From: Leptolinea sp964446955
GTDB taxonomy: Bacteria; Chloroflexota; Anaerolineae; Anaerolineales; Anaerolineaceae
Length of the DNA stretch: 64,000 nucleotides
Direction: 5' to 3'
NCBI GenBank assembly: GCA_964446955.1
Contig: CAYUQJ010000005.1
Span: forward strand, 124,001 to 188,000
The notes beneath the pieces are model-generated. The model was not told the DNA's origin. It did not search any database and saw nothing but the letters and a program-made list of their open reading frames with translations. The position numbers were made by a program, and so were the translations under genes. Below, piece by piece: positions 23,972-32,395 of this stretch. Positions within the stretch are counted from its first letter, which is position 1. The number at the start of each line of letters is the position of its first letter.

Positions 23972-24904
23972 ATGAAAATAGCATCAGATGTTACAGAATT
24001 AATTGGGAATACTCCGCTCGTTCGGATTAATCGTTTGTCTGAAGGTTCGAAAGCGGTCATCGTGGCAAAACTTGAATTCTTCAACCCTGCCCATAGTGTA
24101 AAAGACCGCATCGGTTATGCCATGATCGATTCAGCAGAGAAAACGGGGTTTTTGAGAAAAGACTCCATCATTATTGAACCAACCAGCGGTAACACAGGTA
24201 TTGCGCTGGCCATGGTTGCTGCCGCAAGAGGATACCGGATCATTCTTGTCATGCCTGAGTCGATGAGTAAAGAACGCCAAATGTTGTTGAAAGCATATGG
24301 AGCCGAATTGATTCTCACACCGGCCGCGGAAGGTATGGGTGGAGCCATTCAAAAAGCGGAAGAGATGGCCGCTTCAGACCCGCGAAATTTCCTTCCCCAG
24401 CAATTCAACAACCCGGCCAACCCGGAAATGCACCGGAAAACAACTGCCGAAGAGATATGGCGGGATACAGATGGATCCGTTGATCTTGTTGTGGCAGGCG
24501 TGGGAACCGGCGGCACGATAACCGGTATCGGGGAAGTTTTGAAATCACGCAAACCCACAATCAAGATGATCGCGGTAGAACCAGCAGAATCTCCGGTACT
24601 CTCCGGTGGTGAGAAAGCGTCACACCCTCTTCAGGGAATTGGAGCCGGATTTATCCCACAGGTGTTAAATACATCAATATACGATGAAATCATTAAGGTC
24701 AAGGGGGATGACGCGTTCAAAACCGCACGAGACGCCGCGCGGCGTGAGGGACTTCTGGTGGGTATCTCATCTGGCGCGGCACTGTGGACTGCCCTGCAGG
24801 TGGCACAGCGTGATGAGAATACCGGAAAATTGATCGTTGTGATCATCCCATCGTTTGGTGAACGTTATCTCAGCACGCCACTGTACGCAGACCTGGCACA
24901 ATAA
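23972..24904 (+). CDS. cysK: Cysteine synthase A (O-acetylserine sulfhydrylase)
   Basis: PLP enzyme that makes cysteine from O-acetylserine and sulfide. The 310-residue length is standard. The PLP lysine is Lys44 in SVKDRIGYAM; the substrate loop PTSGNTGIALA and the phosphate-cup region GVGTGGTITGIG are present, as is the C-terminal SSGAA. It is followed after 10 bases by cysE, the enzyme making its substrate, so the two form a cysteine-from-serine operon. Expression is probably set by the attenuator in the leader. Confidence 0.96.
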   Translation: MKIASDVTELIGNTPLVRINRLSEGSKAVIVAKLEFFNPAHSVKDRIGYAMIDSAEKTGFLRKDSIIIEPTSGNTGIALAMVAAARGYRIILVMPESMSKERQMLLKAYGAELILTPAAEGMGGAIQKAEEMAASDPRNFLPQQFNNPANPEMHRKTTAEEIWRDTDGSVDLVVAGVGTGGTITGIGEVLKSRKPTIKMIAVEPAESPVLSGGEKASHPLQGIGAGFIPQVLNTSIYDEIIKVKGDDAFKTARDAARREGLLVGISSGAALWTALQVAQRDENTGKLIVVIIPSFGERYLSTPLYADLAQ

Positions 24905-24914
24905 GGAGATAAAG

Positions 24915-25652
24915 ATGTTAACTACACTTCGCAATGATATCCGGGCTGTATTTGATCGGGATCCAGCTGCCCATAGTTTGCTGGAAATCCTGCTGGCCTA
25001 CCCGGGACTGCACGCGCTATGGGGATACCGCCTGGCACACTGGTTCTGGACACACAATATGCTCCTCATCGGTCGGTTGATCTCTAATCTCGTGCGAAAT
25101 TTAACAGGAATAGAGATCCATCCAGCCGCCCGAATAAAAAAAGGATTCTTTATCGACCATGGCATGGGTGTGGTAATCGGTGAGACCGCCGAAATCGGAA
25201 ACAATGTAACACTTTATCATGGTGTCACATTGGGCGGTGTAAGCCTGGAGAAAGGCAAGCGCCACCCGACACTGGAAGACGGTGTTGTGGTTGGAGCAGG
25301 CGCCAAGATACTGGGAGCCATCACCATTGGTGAAGGCAGTCGCATCGGTGCTAATGCGGTAGTTGTAAAATCTGTTCCCCCCGACTCGGTTGTTGTTGGA
25401 GTTCCAGGTCAGGTCGTGGCCCGGAACAAACCCAAAGAAACCGCCCCTGATCTTCACCATGACCGGCTGCCCGACACAATCAGCGCGTCCATCACAAATA
25501 TTCTGGAACGTCTTGAAAGAGTAGAGTCAAATCTACAGATACACCCGAACGAGAAACCGGTTATCTATAAGGATGAACCACGGTTGGAACGTATATTCTC
25601 GCCCCATTCAGCGGAAGATGGTGTTTGGCAAAGTAATGATTTTGTGATCTAG
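24915..25652 (+). CDS. cysE: Serine O-acetyltransferase
   Basis: Acetylates serine with acetyl-CoA, the committed step of cysteine synthesis. The 245-residue product starts at ATG 24915, preceded by AAGGAGAT; a longer frame begins inside cysK and is not used. The N-terminal helical region (ARDP-like DRDPAAHSLLEILLAYPG) is followed by a left-handed beta-helix of hexapeptide repeats (GFFIDHGMGVVIGETAEIG, TLGGVSLEKGKRHPTLEDG). The C-terminal 50 residues are an extra charged extension. Its stop overlaps the stop of the convergent CAP-domain gene. Confidence 0.95.
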   Translation: MLTTLRNDIRAVFDRDPAAHSLLEILLAYPGLHALWGYRLAHWFWTHNMLLIGRLISNLVRNLTGIEIHPAARIKKGFFIDHGMGVVIGETAEIGNNVTLYHGVTLGGVSLEKGKRHPTLEDGVVVGAGAKILGAITIGEGSRIGANAVVVKSVPPDSVVVGVPGQVVARNKPKETAPDLHHDRLPDTISASITNILERLERVESNLQIHPNEKPVIYKDEPRLERIFSPHSAEDGVWQSNDFVI

Positions 25653-26689
25653 AGCGAGTCAATCGGCGGATTGAGCGGATCGTAATCATCCGGGTTATCC
25701 TTGTTCTTCCGCCGCATTCCTCCCACGATCATTAAACCGAGACCCAGAAAACAGACAATCACAAGGCCTATTCCCAACCCCCGCCGGTCAATATTCTGAA
25801 ATCCCGTTGCCCCTTCAAATAACGGACGGGGGGTTGGGGTTGTCGATTGGGTTGGCGTGGGTGTAATGGTGGGTGTTCGTGTTATGGTCGGAGTTGCGGT
25901 ATCCGGTTCTGGAGTTGGAGTATCCGTAAGGACCGGCGTAGAGGTATACGGACCATGGATTCGAAGTTTCTGTCCAATACTCAAAACCGCGCCGGATGAC
26001 AACCCGTTCATCTGGATGATTTCGTTGATCTTTACATCATACGCGACGGCAATACTCCAGAACGCTTGGCCCTGTTGCACTTCATGGATCAACGAACCAT
26101 CAGGTTGTAATGTGGCGGTAATAACAGGAGCGACTCTTTGTGCCGCCGACGTGGTGGCGGAGATAGAACTACCTCCGGTTGTTGTAGTCGAACCGGATGT
26201 TGTTCCTCCCGAGGAACTACCACCGGATGTGTAAGCCACATCAATCACAAAATAACGCTGTCCGTTTGCACCTGTCGCGATACCACCACCAATGGAACGG
26301 TAGTGTCCCTGGTTATAAGGAAGAAGATGCCATTCGTCGCCCTGCCACCAGGTCGTAACTTCAGACACACTGAAATTACCACACATAATGTTTTCCGTTC
26401 CCCAGACTGTGGCGCCTCCTCCGTACCCGGCATTGATCATTCGCTGTTTGGCAGTTGTCCCCCCCGCCCCGGTATGTGAACACACACCGGTACTGGCCAT
26501 ATACTCAGCATGTACCTGGGCAGAAGCCATCAGTGATCCGTCAATTTCCAATAATGACAATCCATTACTTGACCGCACAGCATTGACCTGGGCAATCATG
26601 TCATAAATATCACCTGATTGCGCGTTTACCGGATAGGCAAAAACCAGCAGGCTCAGGCATATTAGTATAGATAAGGTTATTTTTCGCAT
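25649..26689 (-). CDS. Secreted CAP/SCP-domain protein with LysM motif and C-terminal membrane anchor
   Basis: A 346-residue exported protein. It has a signal peptide (residues 1-24, ending in VNAQ), then a CAP/SCP domain (about 30-155; NAVRSSNGLSLLEIDGSL, HAEYMASTGVCSHTG, GHYRSIGGGIA), a serine/threonine/glycine-rich linker, and a LysM motif (about 200-250; HEVQQGQAFWSIAVAYDV, LSIGQKLRI). A threonine-proline linker (TPTPT repeats), one hydrophobic segment (about 308-328) and a basic tail follow. The layout suggests a peptidoglycan-associated, membrane-anchored surface protein. I chose ATG 26689; the ribosome-binding site is weak. Confidence 0.85.
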   Translation of the reverse strand: MRKITLSILICLSLLVFAYPVNAQSGDIYDMIAQVNAVRSSNGLSLLEIDGSLMASAQVHAEYMASTGVCSHTGAGGTTAKQRMINAGYGGGATVWGTENIMCGNFSVSEVTTWWQGDEWHLLPYNQGHYRSIGGGIATGANGQRYFVIDVAYTSGGSSSGGTTSGSTTTTGGSSISATTSAAQRVAPVITATLQPDGSLIHEVQQGQAFWSIAVAYDVKINEIIQMNGLSSGAVLSIGQKLRIHGPYTSTPVLTDTPTPEPDTATPTITRTPTITPTPTQSTTPTPRPLFEGATGFQNIDRRGLGIGLVIVCFLGLGLMIVGGMRRKNKDNPDDYDPLNPPIDSL

Positions 26690-26880
26690 ATTACCATCCA
26701 CACGCGAATTATACCCTTGCGATCTGAGACAAAGATACTTTGCAAAATGAAATTATCATGAGTCTTTTTTTCGTTAAGATGAAAAAAACATACCAGAAAC
26801 CGGCTCAAATGGATTCTGGTTCATCCGGTTAATACCGCAAATATAACTGCAAACCGAGGGGAAACAAATAACCTCCATTT

Positions 26881-26909
26881 AAAAAGCCTGCCGAAATTCC
26901 CCGGCAGGC
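26881..26909 (-). terminator. Intrinsic terminator after the CBS-domain gene
   Basis: On the minus strand, GCCTGCCG pairs with CGGCAGGC (26902-26909 with 26886-26893) around an 8-base loop, followed by TTTTT (26885-26881). Confidence 0.88.
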
Positions 26910-26939
26910 CTGATATAGAAAAATGAAAATCCGAATGAT

Positions 26940-27356
26940 CTATGTGATCTTGTCTCCGGGTTCACGCCCCATCGCTTCTGCAGCCACGAGAAAATCGGTC
27001 GCCGAGATCATCCCTATGAGCGTCCCCTTTTCATCCACGACAGGAAGGTGATGGATCTTTTTTTCTTTCATTATTCTGGCACATTCCTGTAGTGGACGGT
27101 CCATTCCTATGCTTATGATGGGAGATGTCATAAGTTCCGCCACAGTAATAATTGCCGGATTCCGGTTCTCAGCAACAACTTTATCACTGATGTCCGTTGA
27201 AGTTAAAATGCCGTATTCCGGATTCGTCTTAGACTTTTGTACGATCAGGCTGTGAATATAACGCCTCCTCATTAATGCCAGCGCATCTCTCACCGAACTA
27301 TCAGGCTCAACAAATACGATGAGGTCGACCATCCAATCACGCACTTTAAATTGCAT
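26940..27356 (-). CDS. Tandem CBS-domain protein
   Basis: A 138-residue stand-alone protein made of two CBS motifs (about residues 8-65 and 72-130). The first reads DWMVDLIVFVEPDSSVRDAL, the second ELMTSPIISIGMDRPLQ and ends KIHHLPVVDEKGTLIGMIS. CBS pairs bind adenine nucleotides (AMP, ATP, SAM) and act as energy sensors; no effector domain is fused. AGGAG precedes the chosen ATG. It is monocistronic with its own terminator, so the partner is unknown. Confidence 0.88.
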   Translation of the reverse strand: MQFKVRDWMVDLIVFVEPDSSVRDALALMRRRYIHSLIVQKSKTNPEYGILTSTDISDKVVAENRNPAIITVAELMTSPIISIGMDRPLQECARIMKEKKIHHLPVVDEKGTLIGMISATDFLVAAEAMGREPGDKIT

Positions 27357-27584
27357 AACTGTCTCTCCTTTCCAATCGTTTGTTATTGCTGATAACAATT
27401 CGAGTATAGCAAAATTTCAATCAATCAGCCGAATTGACCCTGGTTCTGAAAGAAAAAATGCAAAGCTTTCGTTGTGAACCGAATAAAATGCAACAGTTAC
27501 TCGTTAAATAAGCAGGGTGGTTTTTACCCGAAGTAAAACAATGTATTCGACGAGTGAAACAAGAATAAATGAGGGTATATAACA

Positions 27585-28301
27585 TTGGAAACAGGAAATG
27601 AAAGAGAAGCAATTCGAAAAGTTGGACTTCATTCTTCGTGGTTGTTGACCGCGTCAACGACCCTGACATTCGCACTTGCCATGATAGCCATCCCACCAGC
27701 GGGGCCATATTGTCCAGAAAACTGCATGATGTATCCTTACCTGGAGCTTCTTCAATATTATCCGCGCGATTATTACTGGATGTATGCCGCCATATTCCAA
27801 ATTTGTGTCTTTCTTATCTTCATGGCCGCAAATCACCTCAATTCTGTAAACGAAAAAAGGATTTATTCATTCATAAGCCTTATGTTCGCGATTATCTCAG
27901 CGACGGTTCTTCTGGGAAACTATTTCGTCCAGTTCGCCGTGGTACCGATCAGTATGCTCCAGGGACAAACAGAAGGGATTCCTCTATTATCGCAATATAA
28001 CGGAAATGGAGTCTTCATAGCTCTTGAAGAACTGGGGTTCACAATGATGGCTATCGCCTTCTTTTTCCTCGCGTTGGCTTTGTCAAATCAAAGTCGAATG
28101 GAAATGGTTCTCCGTTGGGTGCTAGCCGCCCCGCTGGTGATAAACATCATCGCCTTCACGGCATACTCCATTCAGTATGGACTTTTTCGGGATTACCGTT
28201 ATGAAGTTATTGCCATATCAGTTGGCTGGCTTGCCTGCATTTTCGCCGGTTTTCTTCTGAGTCTGAAGTATCACCGTGAAATCAAAGTGAATAAGACATA
28301 A
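27585..28301 (+). CDS. Polytopic membrane protein, function unknown
   Basis: I do not recognise a family with certainty. The 238-residue protein has about six membrane helices (residues 20-40, 65-88, 97-122, 145-168, 177-198 and 207-228) and short loops. A cysteine pair (PYCPENC) lies in the first external loop. The start is a TTG at 27585 with GAGGG about 9 bases upstream; the next in-frame ATG would cut the first helix. It stands alone between divergent and convergent neighbours. DUF4386-like proteins have a similar shape, but I cannot confirm this. Confidence 0.6.
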   Translation: METGNEREAIRKVGLHSSWLLTASTTLTFALAMIAIPPAGPYCPENCMMYPYLELLQYYPRDYYWMYAAIFQICVFLIFMAANHLNSVNEKRIYSFISLMFAIISATVLLGNYFVQFAVVPISMLQGQTEGIPLLSQYNGNGVFIALEELGFTMMAIAFFFLALALSNQSRMEMVLRWVLAAPLVINIIAFTAYSIQYGLFRDYRYEVIAISVGWLACIFAGFLLSLKYHREIKVNKT

Positions 28302-28321
28302 ACGAATGACAGAATAAAATT

Positions 28322-28379
28322 ATAAAAAAAACGGACAGACGAGGTCGATCCCAAATCATCTGCGCCAACCCCGTCTGCC
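28322..28379 (-). terminator. Probable terminator after surE
   Basis: On the minus strand, GGCAGACG (28379-28372) pairs with CGTCTGTCC (28341-28333) with one bulged T, followed by TTTTTTTT. The loop is long (about 30 bases), so strength is uncertain. Confidence 0.5.
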
Positions 28380-28396
28380 AAAGAAATCCATTGGTT

Positions 28397-29167
28397 TTAT
28401 TTTCCCCAGTCCCATTTCTTCAATTGATCCACCATCAGATGGGCCGTCAGGTCCAATTGAATAGGCGTGACAGATACATACCCGGAAGCCAGTTCGCCAA
28501 TGTCTGTTCCATCCTCTTTCACACCTGTTGGAGCCTCACCGCCTATCCAATAATAGGGGCGGCCGCGTGGATCTTCACGTTTCACCAGTGCATCACGATA
28601 AATTCTCAAACCCTGGCGGGTTATGGCAAACCCCTTGATCTGATCAAGCGGTAGATAGGGAACGTTTACATTTAATAAAACATTGTGTGGGATGGGGTTC
28701 GCTGCCAGCATTTCGACAACCCGTCGTCCCATTTCGGCCGCCACACTGTAATCCAACGGTCCACGGTGGTATTCCGGCGCGTCAACAGATACAGCCACCG
28801 ATGGAATCCCCCAGATGGCACCCTCCATCGCTGCCGTAACCGTACCGCTGTAGGTCACATCATGCCCGAGATTGGCGTTGGGATTAATGCCGGATACAAC
28901 AAAATCTATGGGATCGGGTAGAACACCCAGCGCGGCCAGTGCCACACAATCAGAAGGCGCGCCGTCAGTGGAACGGGCCGGTGTCCCATCATCCAGCTCG
29001 ATTTCCTTCACCCGCAACGGCCTGTGAAGCGTTTTGACATGACCAGATGCCGACCAATTGTGGTCAGGAGCAACAATACTGACTTTACCCAGCTTCATCA
29101 TTTCTTTCGCCAAAGCAAGCAACCCTGGGGCGTAAACGCCATCATCATTGGTAACAACTATATGCAT
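28397..29167 (-). CDS. surE: 5'/3'-nucleotidase SurE
   Basis: Metal-dependent nucleoside monophosphate phosphatase active in stationary phase and nucleotide salvage. The 256-residue protein starts with the family hallmark VVTNDDGVYAPG (the acidic NDD metal site), followed by IVAPDHNWSASGH and VVSGINPNANLGHDVTYSGT. GGAGG lies just before the ATG. A 16-base palindrome (29183-29198) sits upstream of the ribosome-binding site. Confidence 0.95.
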   Translation of the reverse strand: MHIVVTNDDGVYAPGLLALAKEMMKLGKVSIVAPDHNWSASGHVKTLHRPLRVKEIELDDGTPARSTDGAPSDCVALAALGVLPDPIDFVVSGINPNANLGHDVTYSGTVTAAMEGAIWGIPSVAVSVDAPEYHRGPLDYSVAAEMGRRVVEMLAANPIPHNVLLNVNVPYLPLDQIKGFAITRQGLRIYRDALVKREDPRGRPYYWIGGEAPTGVKEDGTDIGELASGYVSVTPIQLDLTAHLMVDQLKKWDWGK

Positions 29168-29182
29168 GAATGTACCTCCACA

Positions 29183-29198
29183 TTACTACTAGTAGTAA
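29183..29198. promoter_or_regulatory. Perfect 16-bp palindrome upstream of surE
   Basis: TTACTACT followed by AGTAGTAA without a spacer, centred 24 bases upstream of the surE start codon. The position suits an operator; a terminator is excluded by the lack of a T-run and loop. Confidence 0.45.
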
Positions 29199-29263
29199 AA
29201 ATCTATTTCGTGATTATTAACCATAAACCCAACAATATGGAATACTTCTACAATTAGAAAAAA

Positions 29264-29893
29264 TCATGCCGATCGAACCAGATCAAGCAGCTCACGCACT
29301 GTTCGGTCCAATTCATCGAATACCGGGTGTTCCCCGGTTTTCTTGTATTCAGTCACCAGTGTCTGGTAATACCAGAGCGTCCCATCCTTTTTGCCGCCTT
29401 TAAACCGTTCCCAGATTTCATCACCGATTTGACGGAAATCAGCAAGAATGGAGCGGGCGTTGTACAGCTTATCACAGGCTGATACGAGTAAAACAGAAGG
29501 AGATGCCGATGCTATGTGAGCGATGTATGCCTCTTTCCGCTCCCTCCAGGGTGGCTTGGGGTTTGTATCCGCATCTGTGCAGCCATCCACAATTTGAGCC
29601 ACGTTCTCACCGTATATCTCGGCAATCATTTGCCGGGTTTCTTTCCCGCCCTGGTCTTCTACAGCATCATGCAGAAGTGCCGCTATGGCTTCATCTTCAT
29701 TGCCGCCATATTCCAATACCAGACTGGTCACACCCAATAAGTGGGCAACGTAAGGAATACCAGAGCCCTTCCTGCGTTGATTCGCGTGAAGGTCTGTCGC
29801 CCGCCATAATGCGTCTTTAAACCTTTCAGTTAACTCCATATCTGTGATTATAGTGGATGAAACGGAAATCGGAACGTTTAACATGTCACCCAT
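29264..29893 (-). CDS. HD-domain phosphohydrolase, RelA/SpoT hydrolase-like
   Basis: A 209-residue protein with an HD metal motif in ALLHDAVEDQGG, preceded by HxxRR-like DLHANQRRKGSGIPYVAHLLGV: the arrangement of the ppGpp-hydrolase half of RelA/SpoT and of MESH1-like small enzymes. A later segment SACDKLYNARSI supplies the conserved aspartate. No synthetase, TGS or ACT domain is present. Activity on (p)ppGpp or another nucleotide is plausible but untested. The start is uncertain: ATG at 29893, 29884 or 29839 are all possible, none with a clear ribosome-binding site. Confidence 0.78.
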   Translation of the reverse strand: MGDMLNVPISVSSTIITDMELTERFKDALWRATDLHANQRRKGSGIPYVAHLLGVTSLVLEYGGNEDEAIAALLHDAVEDQGGKETRQMIAEIYGENVAQIVDGCTDADTNPKPPWRERKEAYIAHIASASPSVLLVSACDKLYNARSILADFRQIGDEIWERFKGGKKDGTLWYYQTLVTEYKKTGEHPVFDELDRTVRELLDLVRSA

Positions 29894-29975
29894 CAGTAAA
29901 TTTGCGCTTCGGTTAAAAACTCGTTAATTGTATTAAGCGCGGGTGCTCTATGCGTTTTATGATATACTTCTTTCG

Positions 29976-29991
29976 CTTTGCATTGGCAAAG
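29976..29991 (+). other. Small hairpin in the rpsB leader
   Basis: CTTTGC / GCAAAG around a 4-base loop in the about 200-base stretch before rpsB. A second short stem CCGTT/AACGG follows at about 30031-30043. Together these may form a ribosomal-protein leader, but I see no match to a specific known motif. Confidence 0.25.
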
Positions 29992-30096
29992 ACATCCAAT
30001 CCTCACGCTTCTGGACTGACCCCGCGTGCCGTTATGAACGGTGGTGGGCCGGGATGAAGGGAGCGGCAGAAAACGCAAAAAAGGAGCCTGCGTATA

Positions 30097-30969
30097 ATGT
30101 CAACAGTAATTTCCATGAAAGCCCTGTTGGAAAGTGGTGTTCACTTTGGACATCGCACCAACAAGTGGAACCCGTCCATGCGCCCGTTTATCTTCACCGA
30201 GCGCAACGGCATCCACATTATTGACCTGCAACAAACGGTTAAAGCCATCAACACAGCTTACAGCCTGGTTCGCGACACCGTCGCCTCTGGCGGATCTGTC
30301 CTGTTCGTTGGTACCAAGCGCCAGGCACAGGAAACCATCAAAGAAGAAGCTACCCGCTGCGGTATGCCTTATGTGACTGAACGGTGGCTTGGTGGTATGC
30401 TGACAAACTGGGTCACCATTTTCCAGCGGATCATTGAACTCGAACGCCTGGAGAAACTACGCGACACTGGCGATATCCATCGCCTGACCAAAAAAGAAGG
30501 CCTGATGATCGAACGTGAGATCAACCGTCTTCTCTTCCGCCTGAGCGGTGTTCGCAATATGAAACGTCTGCCCGACCTCGTATTTGTGGTCGATGTTGGA
30601 CGCGAAGAAACCGCCGTCCACGAAGCCAATATCATGAACATTCCCGTAATCGCCCTCATGGATACGAATTGTGATCCCCGTGGTGTCGATTATGTCATCC
30701 CCTCCAACGATGATGCCATTCGCGCGATTAAACTTCTGGTAGGAAAGATCGCCGATGCCGCCATCGAAGGAAAATCGATGCGCAAAGATGATGAGCAGGA
30801 GATGGGTGAAGCGGAAGCAGAACTGCAAGCGGCGAATAAAGCAGCCGTGAAACGCAGCCTGGTAGATGACAGCGACATGGAAGATAAAGATCTTCTCGGC
30901 GCAGCCACACTTGCCAAACTTGGCAATCGTGATGAAGAATCTGATGATTCTGACAAAGAAACTGAATAA
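30097..30969 (+). CDS. rpsB: 30S ribosomal protein S2
   Basis: Component of the small ribosomal subunit head. The 290-residue product has the canonical core: LLESGVHFGHRTNKWNPSM, GTKRQAQETIKEEATR, WLGGMLTNW, LPDLVFVVDVGREETAV and IPVIALMDTNCDP. The C-terminal 60 residues are an acidic, serine/aspartate-rich extension beyond the usual 230-250 residues, ending in a cluster of Asp/Glu/Ser. AAGGAG lies about 12 bases upstream. It starts the common rpsB-tsf-pyrH arrangement. Confidence 0.97.
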   Translation: MSTVISMKALLESGVHFGHRTNKWNPSMRPFIFTERNGIHIIDLQQTVKAINTAYSLVRDTVASGGSVLFVGTKRQAQETIKEEATRCGMPYVTERWLGGMLTNWVTIFQRIIELERLEKLRDTGDIHRLTKKEGLMIEREINRLLFRLSGVRNMKRLPDLVFVVDVGREETAVHEANIMNIPVIALMDTNCDPRGVDYVIPSNDDAIRAIKLLVGKIADAAIEGKSMRKDDEQEMGEAEAELQAANKAAVKRSLVDDSDMEDKDLLGAATLAKLGNRDEESDDSDKETE

Positions 30970-31008
30970 TTCACAATAATCTTCGATTTTTTTGAAAAAG
31001 GGTACACG

Positions 31009-31617
31009 ATGGATATTTCTACTGAAATGATTAAACAGCTCCGCCAGGCAACAGCAGCCGGCATTTCCGACTGTAAGAAAGCACTTGAAAGCGCCGGTGG
31101 CGACTACAACAAAGCTGTTGAATTCTTACGAGAAAAAGGTCTGGCAACTGCCGCCAAACGCGCCGATCGCAATGCCTCTGATGGAATGCTTGAGCTTTAT
31201 TCCCACTCCCAGGGCCGTATTGGTGTTATGGTGGAAGTGAACAGTGAAACAGATTTCGTAGGCCGTTCAGAAAAATTCCGCTCTTTCGCTCATGAGATTG
31301 CTTTGCAGATTGCAGCAGCCGCTCCCGATTACGTCCGCGAGGAAGACATCCCCGCCGAGGATATTGAACGCGAAACCCGCATTGCCACCGCTAAAGCCAA
31401 AGAAGACGGAAAGCCGGATGCCATTCTCCCCAAGATCGTAGAAGGCTCCATTGCGAAATTCAAAGACGAAAAAGTCTTGTTACGCCAGAAATACATCCGT
31501 GATGAAAACATCACCATCCAGGAATTGCTGAACGATACGATTGTCAGCCTCGGAGAAAACGTGGTTATCCGTCGTTTTGTCCGTTGGGAATTGGGTGAAT
31601 CCACCGCAGAAAAATAA
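31009..31617 (+). CDS. tsf: Elongation factor Ts (short form)
   Basis: Guanine-nucleotide exchange factor for EF-Tu. At 202 residues it is the short form seen in thermophiles, cyanobacteria and Chloroflexota, lacking the repeated core subdomain of the 280-residue E. coli protein. Signature elements are LRQATAAGISDCKKALESAGGD (split: LRQATAAGISDCKKAL and ESAGGDYNKAVEFLREKG) and VEVNSETDFVGRSEKF. It lies 39 bases after rpsB. Confidence 0.96.
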   Translation: MDISTEMIKQLRQATAAGISDCKKALESAGGDYNKAVEFLREKGLATAAKRADRNASDGMLELYSHSQGRIGVMVEVNSETDFVGRSEKFRSFAHEIALQIAAAAPDYVREEDIPAEDIERETRIATAKAKEDGKPDAILPKIVEGSIAKFKDEKVLLRQKYIRDENITIQELLNDTIVSLGENVVIRRFVRWELGESTAEK

Positions 31618-31628
31618 AGAATTCCGAA

Positions 31629-31654
31629 GAGCCAACCGATTGGTTGGCTCTTTT
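31629..31654 (+). terminator. Intrinsic terminator between tsf and pyrH
   Basis: GAGCCAACC / GGTTGGCTC, nine perfect pairs around a 4-base loop (31629-31637 with 31642-31650), then TTTT-A-TT. It ends about 20 bases before the pyrH start, so pyrH must depend on read-through or on a promoter inside tsf. Confidence 0.85.
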
Positions 31655-31675
31655 ATTACTGAAAAGGAAGGTGGC

Positions 31676-32392
31676 ATGGAATCCCTTAAATATCATCGCA
31701 TCCTGTTGAAATTAAGCGGCGAAGCTCTGGGGGGAGATGTCGGCTCTGGTATTGACCCAAGACGTGCGTTGGATATCGCCGGACGGGTAAAAGAAGTACG
31801 CGAAATGGGTGTTGACGTGGCCATTGTGATTGGCGCTGGCAACCTCTGGCGCGGAAAGGTTGGCCTCTCCAGTGGTATGGATCGCGCAACCGCGGATTAC
31901 ATGGGAATGCTGGCTACCGTAATGAACGGGCTGGCCCTTATGGATGCCCTTGAAAGTCTCGGCGTGATGACCCGCGTTCAATCCGCCATTGAGATGCGGT
32001 CAGTAGCTGAACCGTATATCCGGCGACGCGCCATCCGTCATCTGGAAAAAGGACGCGTGGTTATTTTTGGAGGCGGTACGGGAAATCCTTATTTCTCCAC
32101 CGACACAGCCGCTGCCCTGCGCGCCATGGAAATCGATGCGGATGTGTTGATCAAAGCCACCAAGGTGGATGGCGTGTATGACAGCGATCCCAAGAAAAAT
32201 CCAGATGCCGTCAAGTTTGACCGTCTGACCTACATTGATACCATCAACCGTCGGCTGGAAGTCATGGACACCACAGCCATTACATTATGTATGGAAAATA
32301 AGCTCCCCATCCTTGTCCTGAACCTGTGGGATGAAAAAGCACTGAGAAGTGTTTTACTGGGCGGAGCAGAAGGCACACTGGTAACCAACTAG
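31676..32392 (+). CDS. pyrH: UMP kinase
   Basis: Phosphorylates UMP to UDP for pyrimidine nucleotide and cell-wall precursor supply. The 238-residue product begins MESLKYHRILLKLSGEALGG, with further family elements VAIVIGAGNLWRG, DYMGMLATVMNGLAL, IFGGGTGNPYFSTDTAAALRA (split by eye at GGGTGNP) and KATKVDGVYD. I chose ATG 31676, preceded by AAGGAAGGTGG; the frame stays open far upstream through the tsf 3' end and terminator, but that extension is not coding. Confidence 0.95.
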   Translation: MESLKYHRILLKLSGEALGGDVGSGIDPRRALDIAGRVKEVREMGVDVAIVIGAGNLWRGKVGLSSGMDRATADYMGMLATVMNGLALMDALESLGVMTRVQSAIEMRSVAEPYIRRRAIRHLEKGRVVIFGGGTGNPYFSTDTAAALRAMEIDADVLIKATKVDGVYDSDPKKNPDAVKFDRLTYIDTINRRLEVMDTTAITLCMENKLPILVLNLWDEKALRSVLLGGAEGTLVTN

Positions 32393-32395
32393 AGA

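Noticed and set aside
24855..24914. Upstream extension of the cysE frame into cysK
   Set aside because: The AAGGAGAT ribosome-binding site directly precedes ATG 24915 and the extension overlaps the cysK 3' end with no family similarity.
31541..31675. Upstream extension of the pyrH frame through the tsf end
   Set aside because: It would translate across a strong terminator; ATG 31676 has a good ribosome-binding site and the standard UMP kinase N-terminus.
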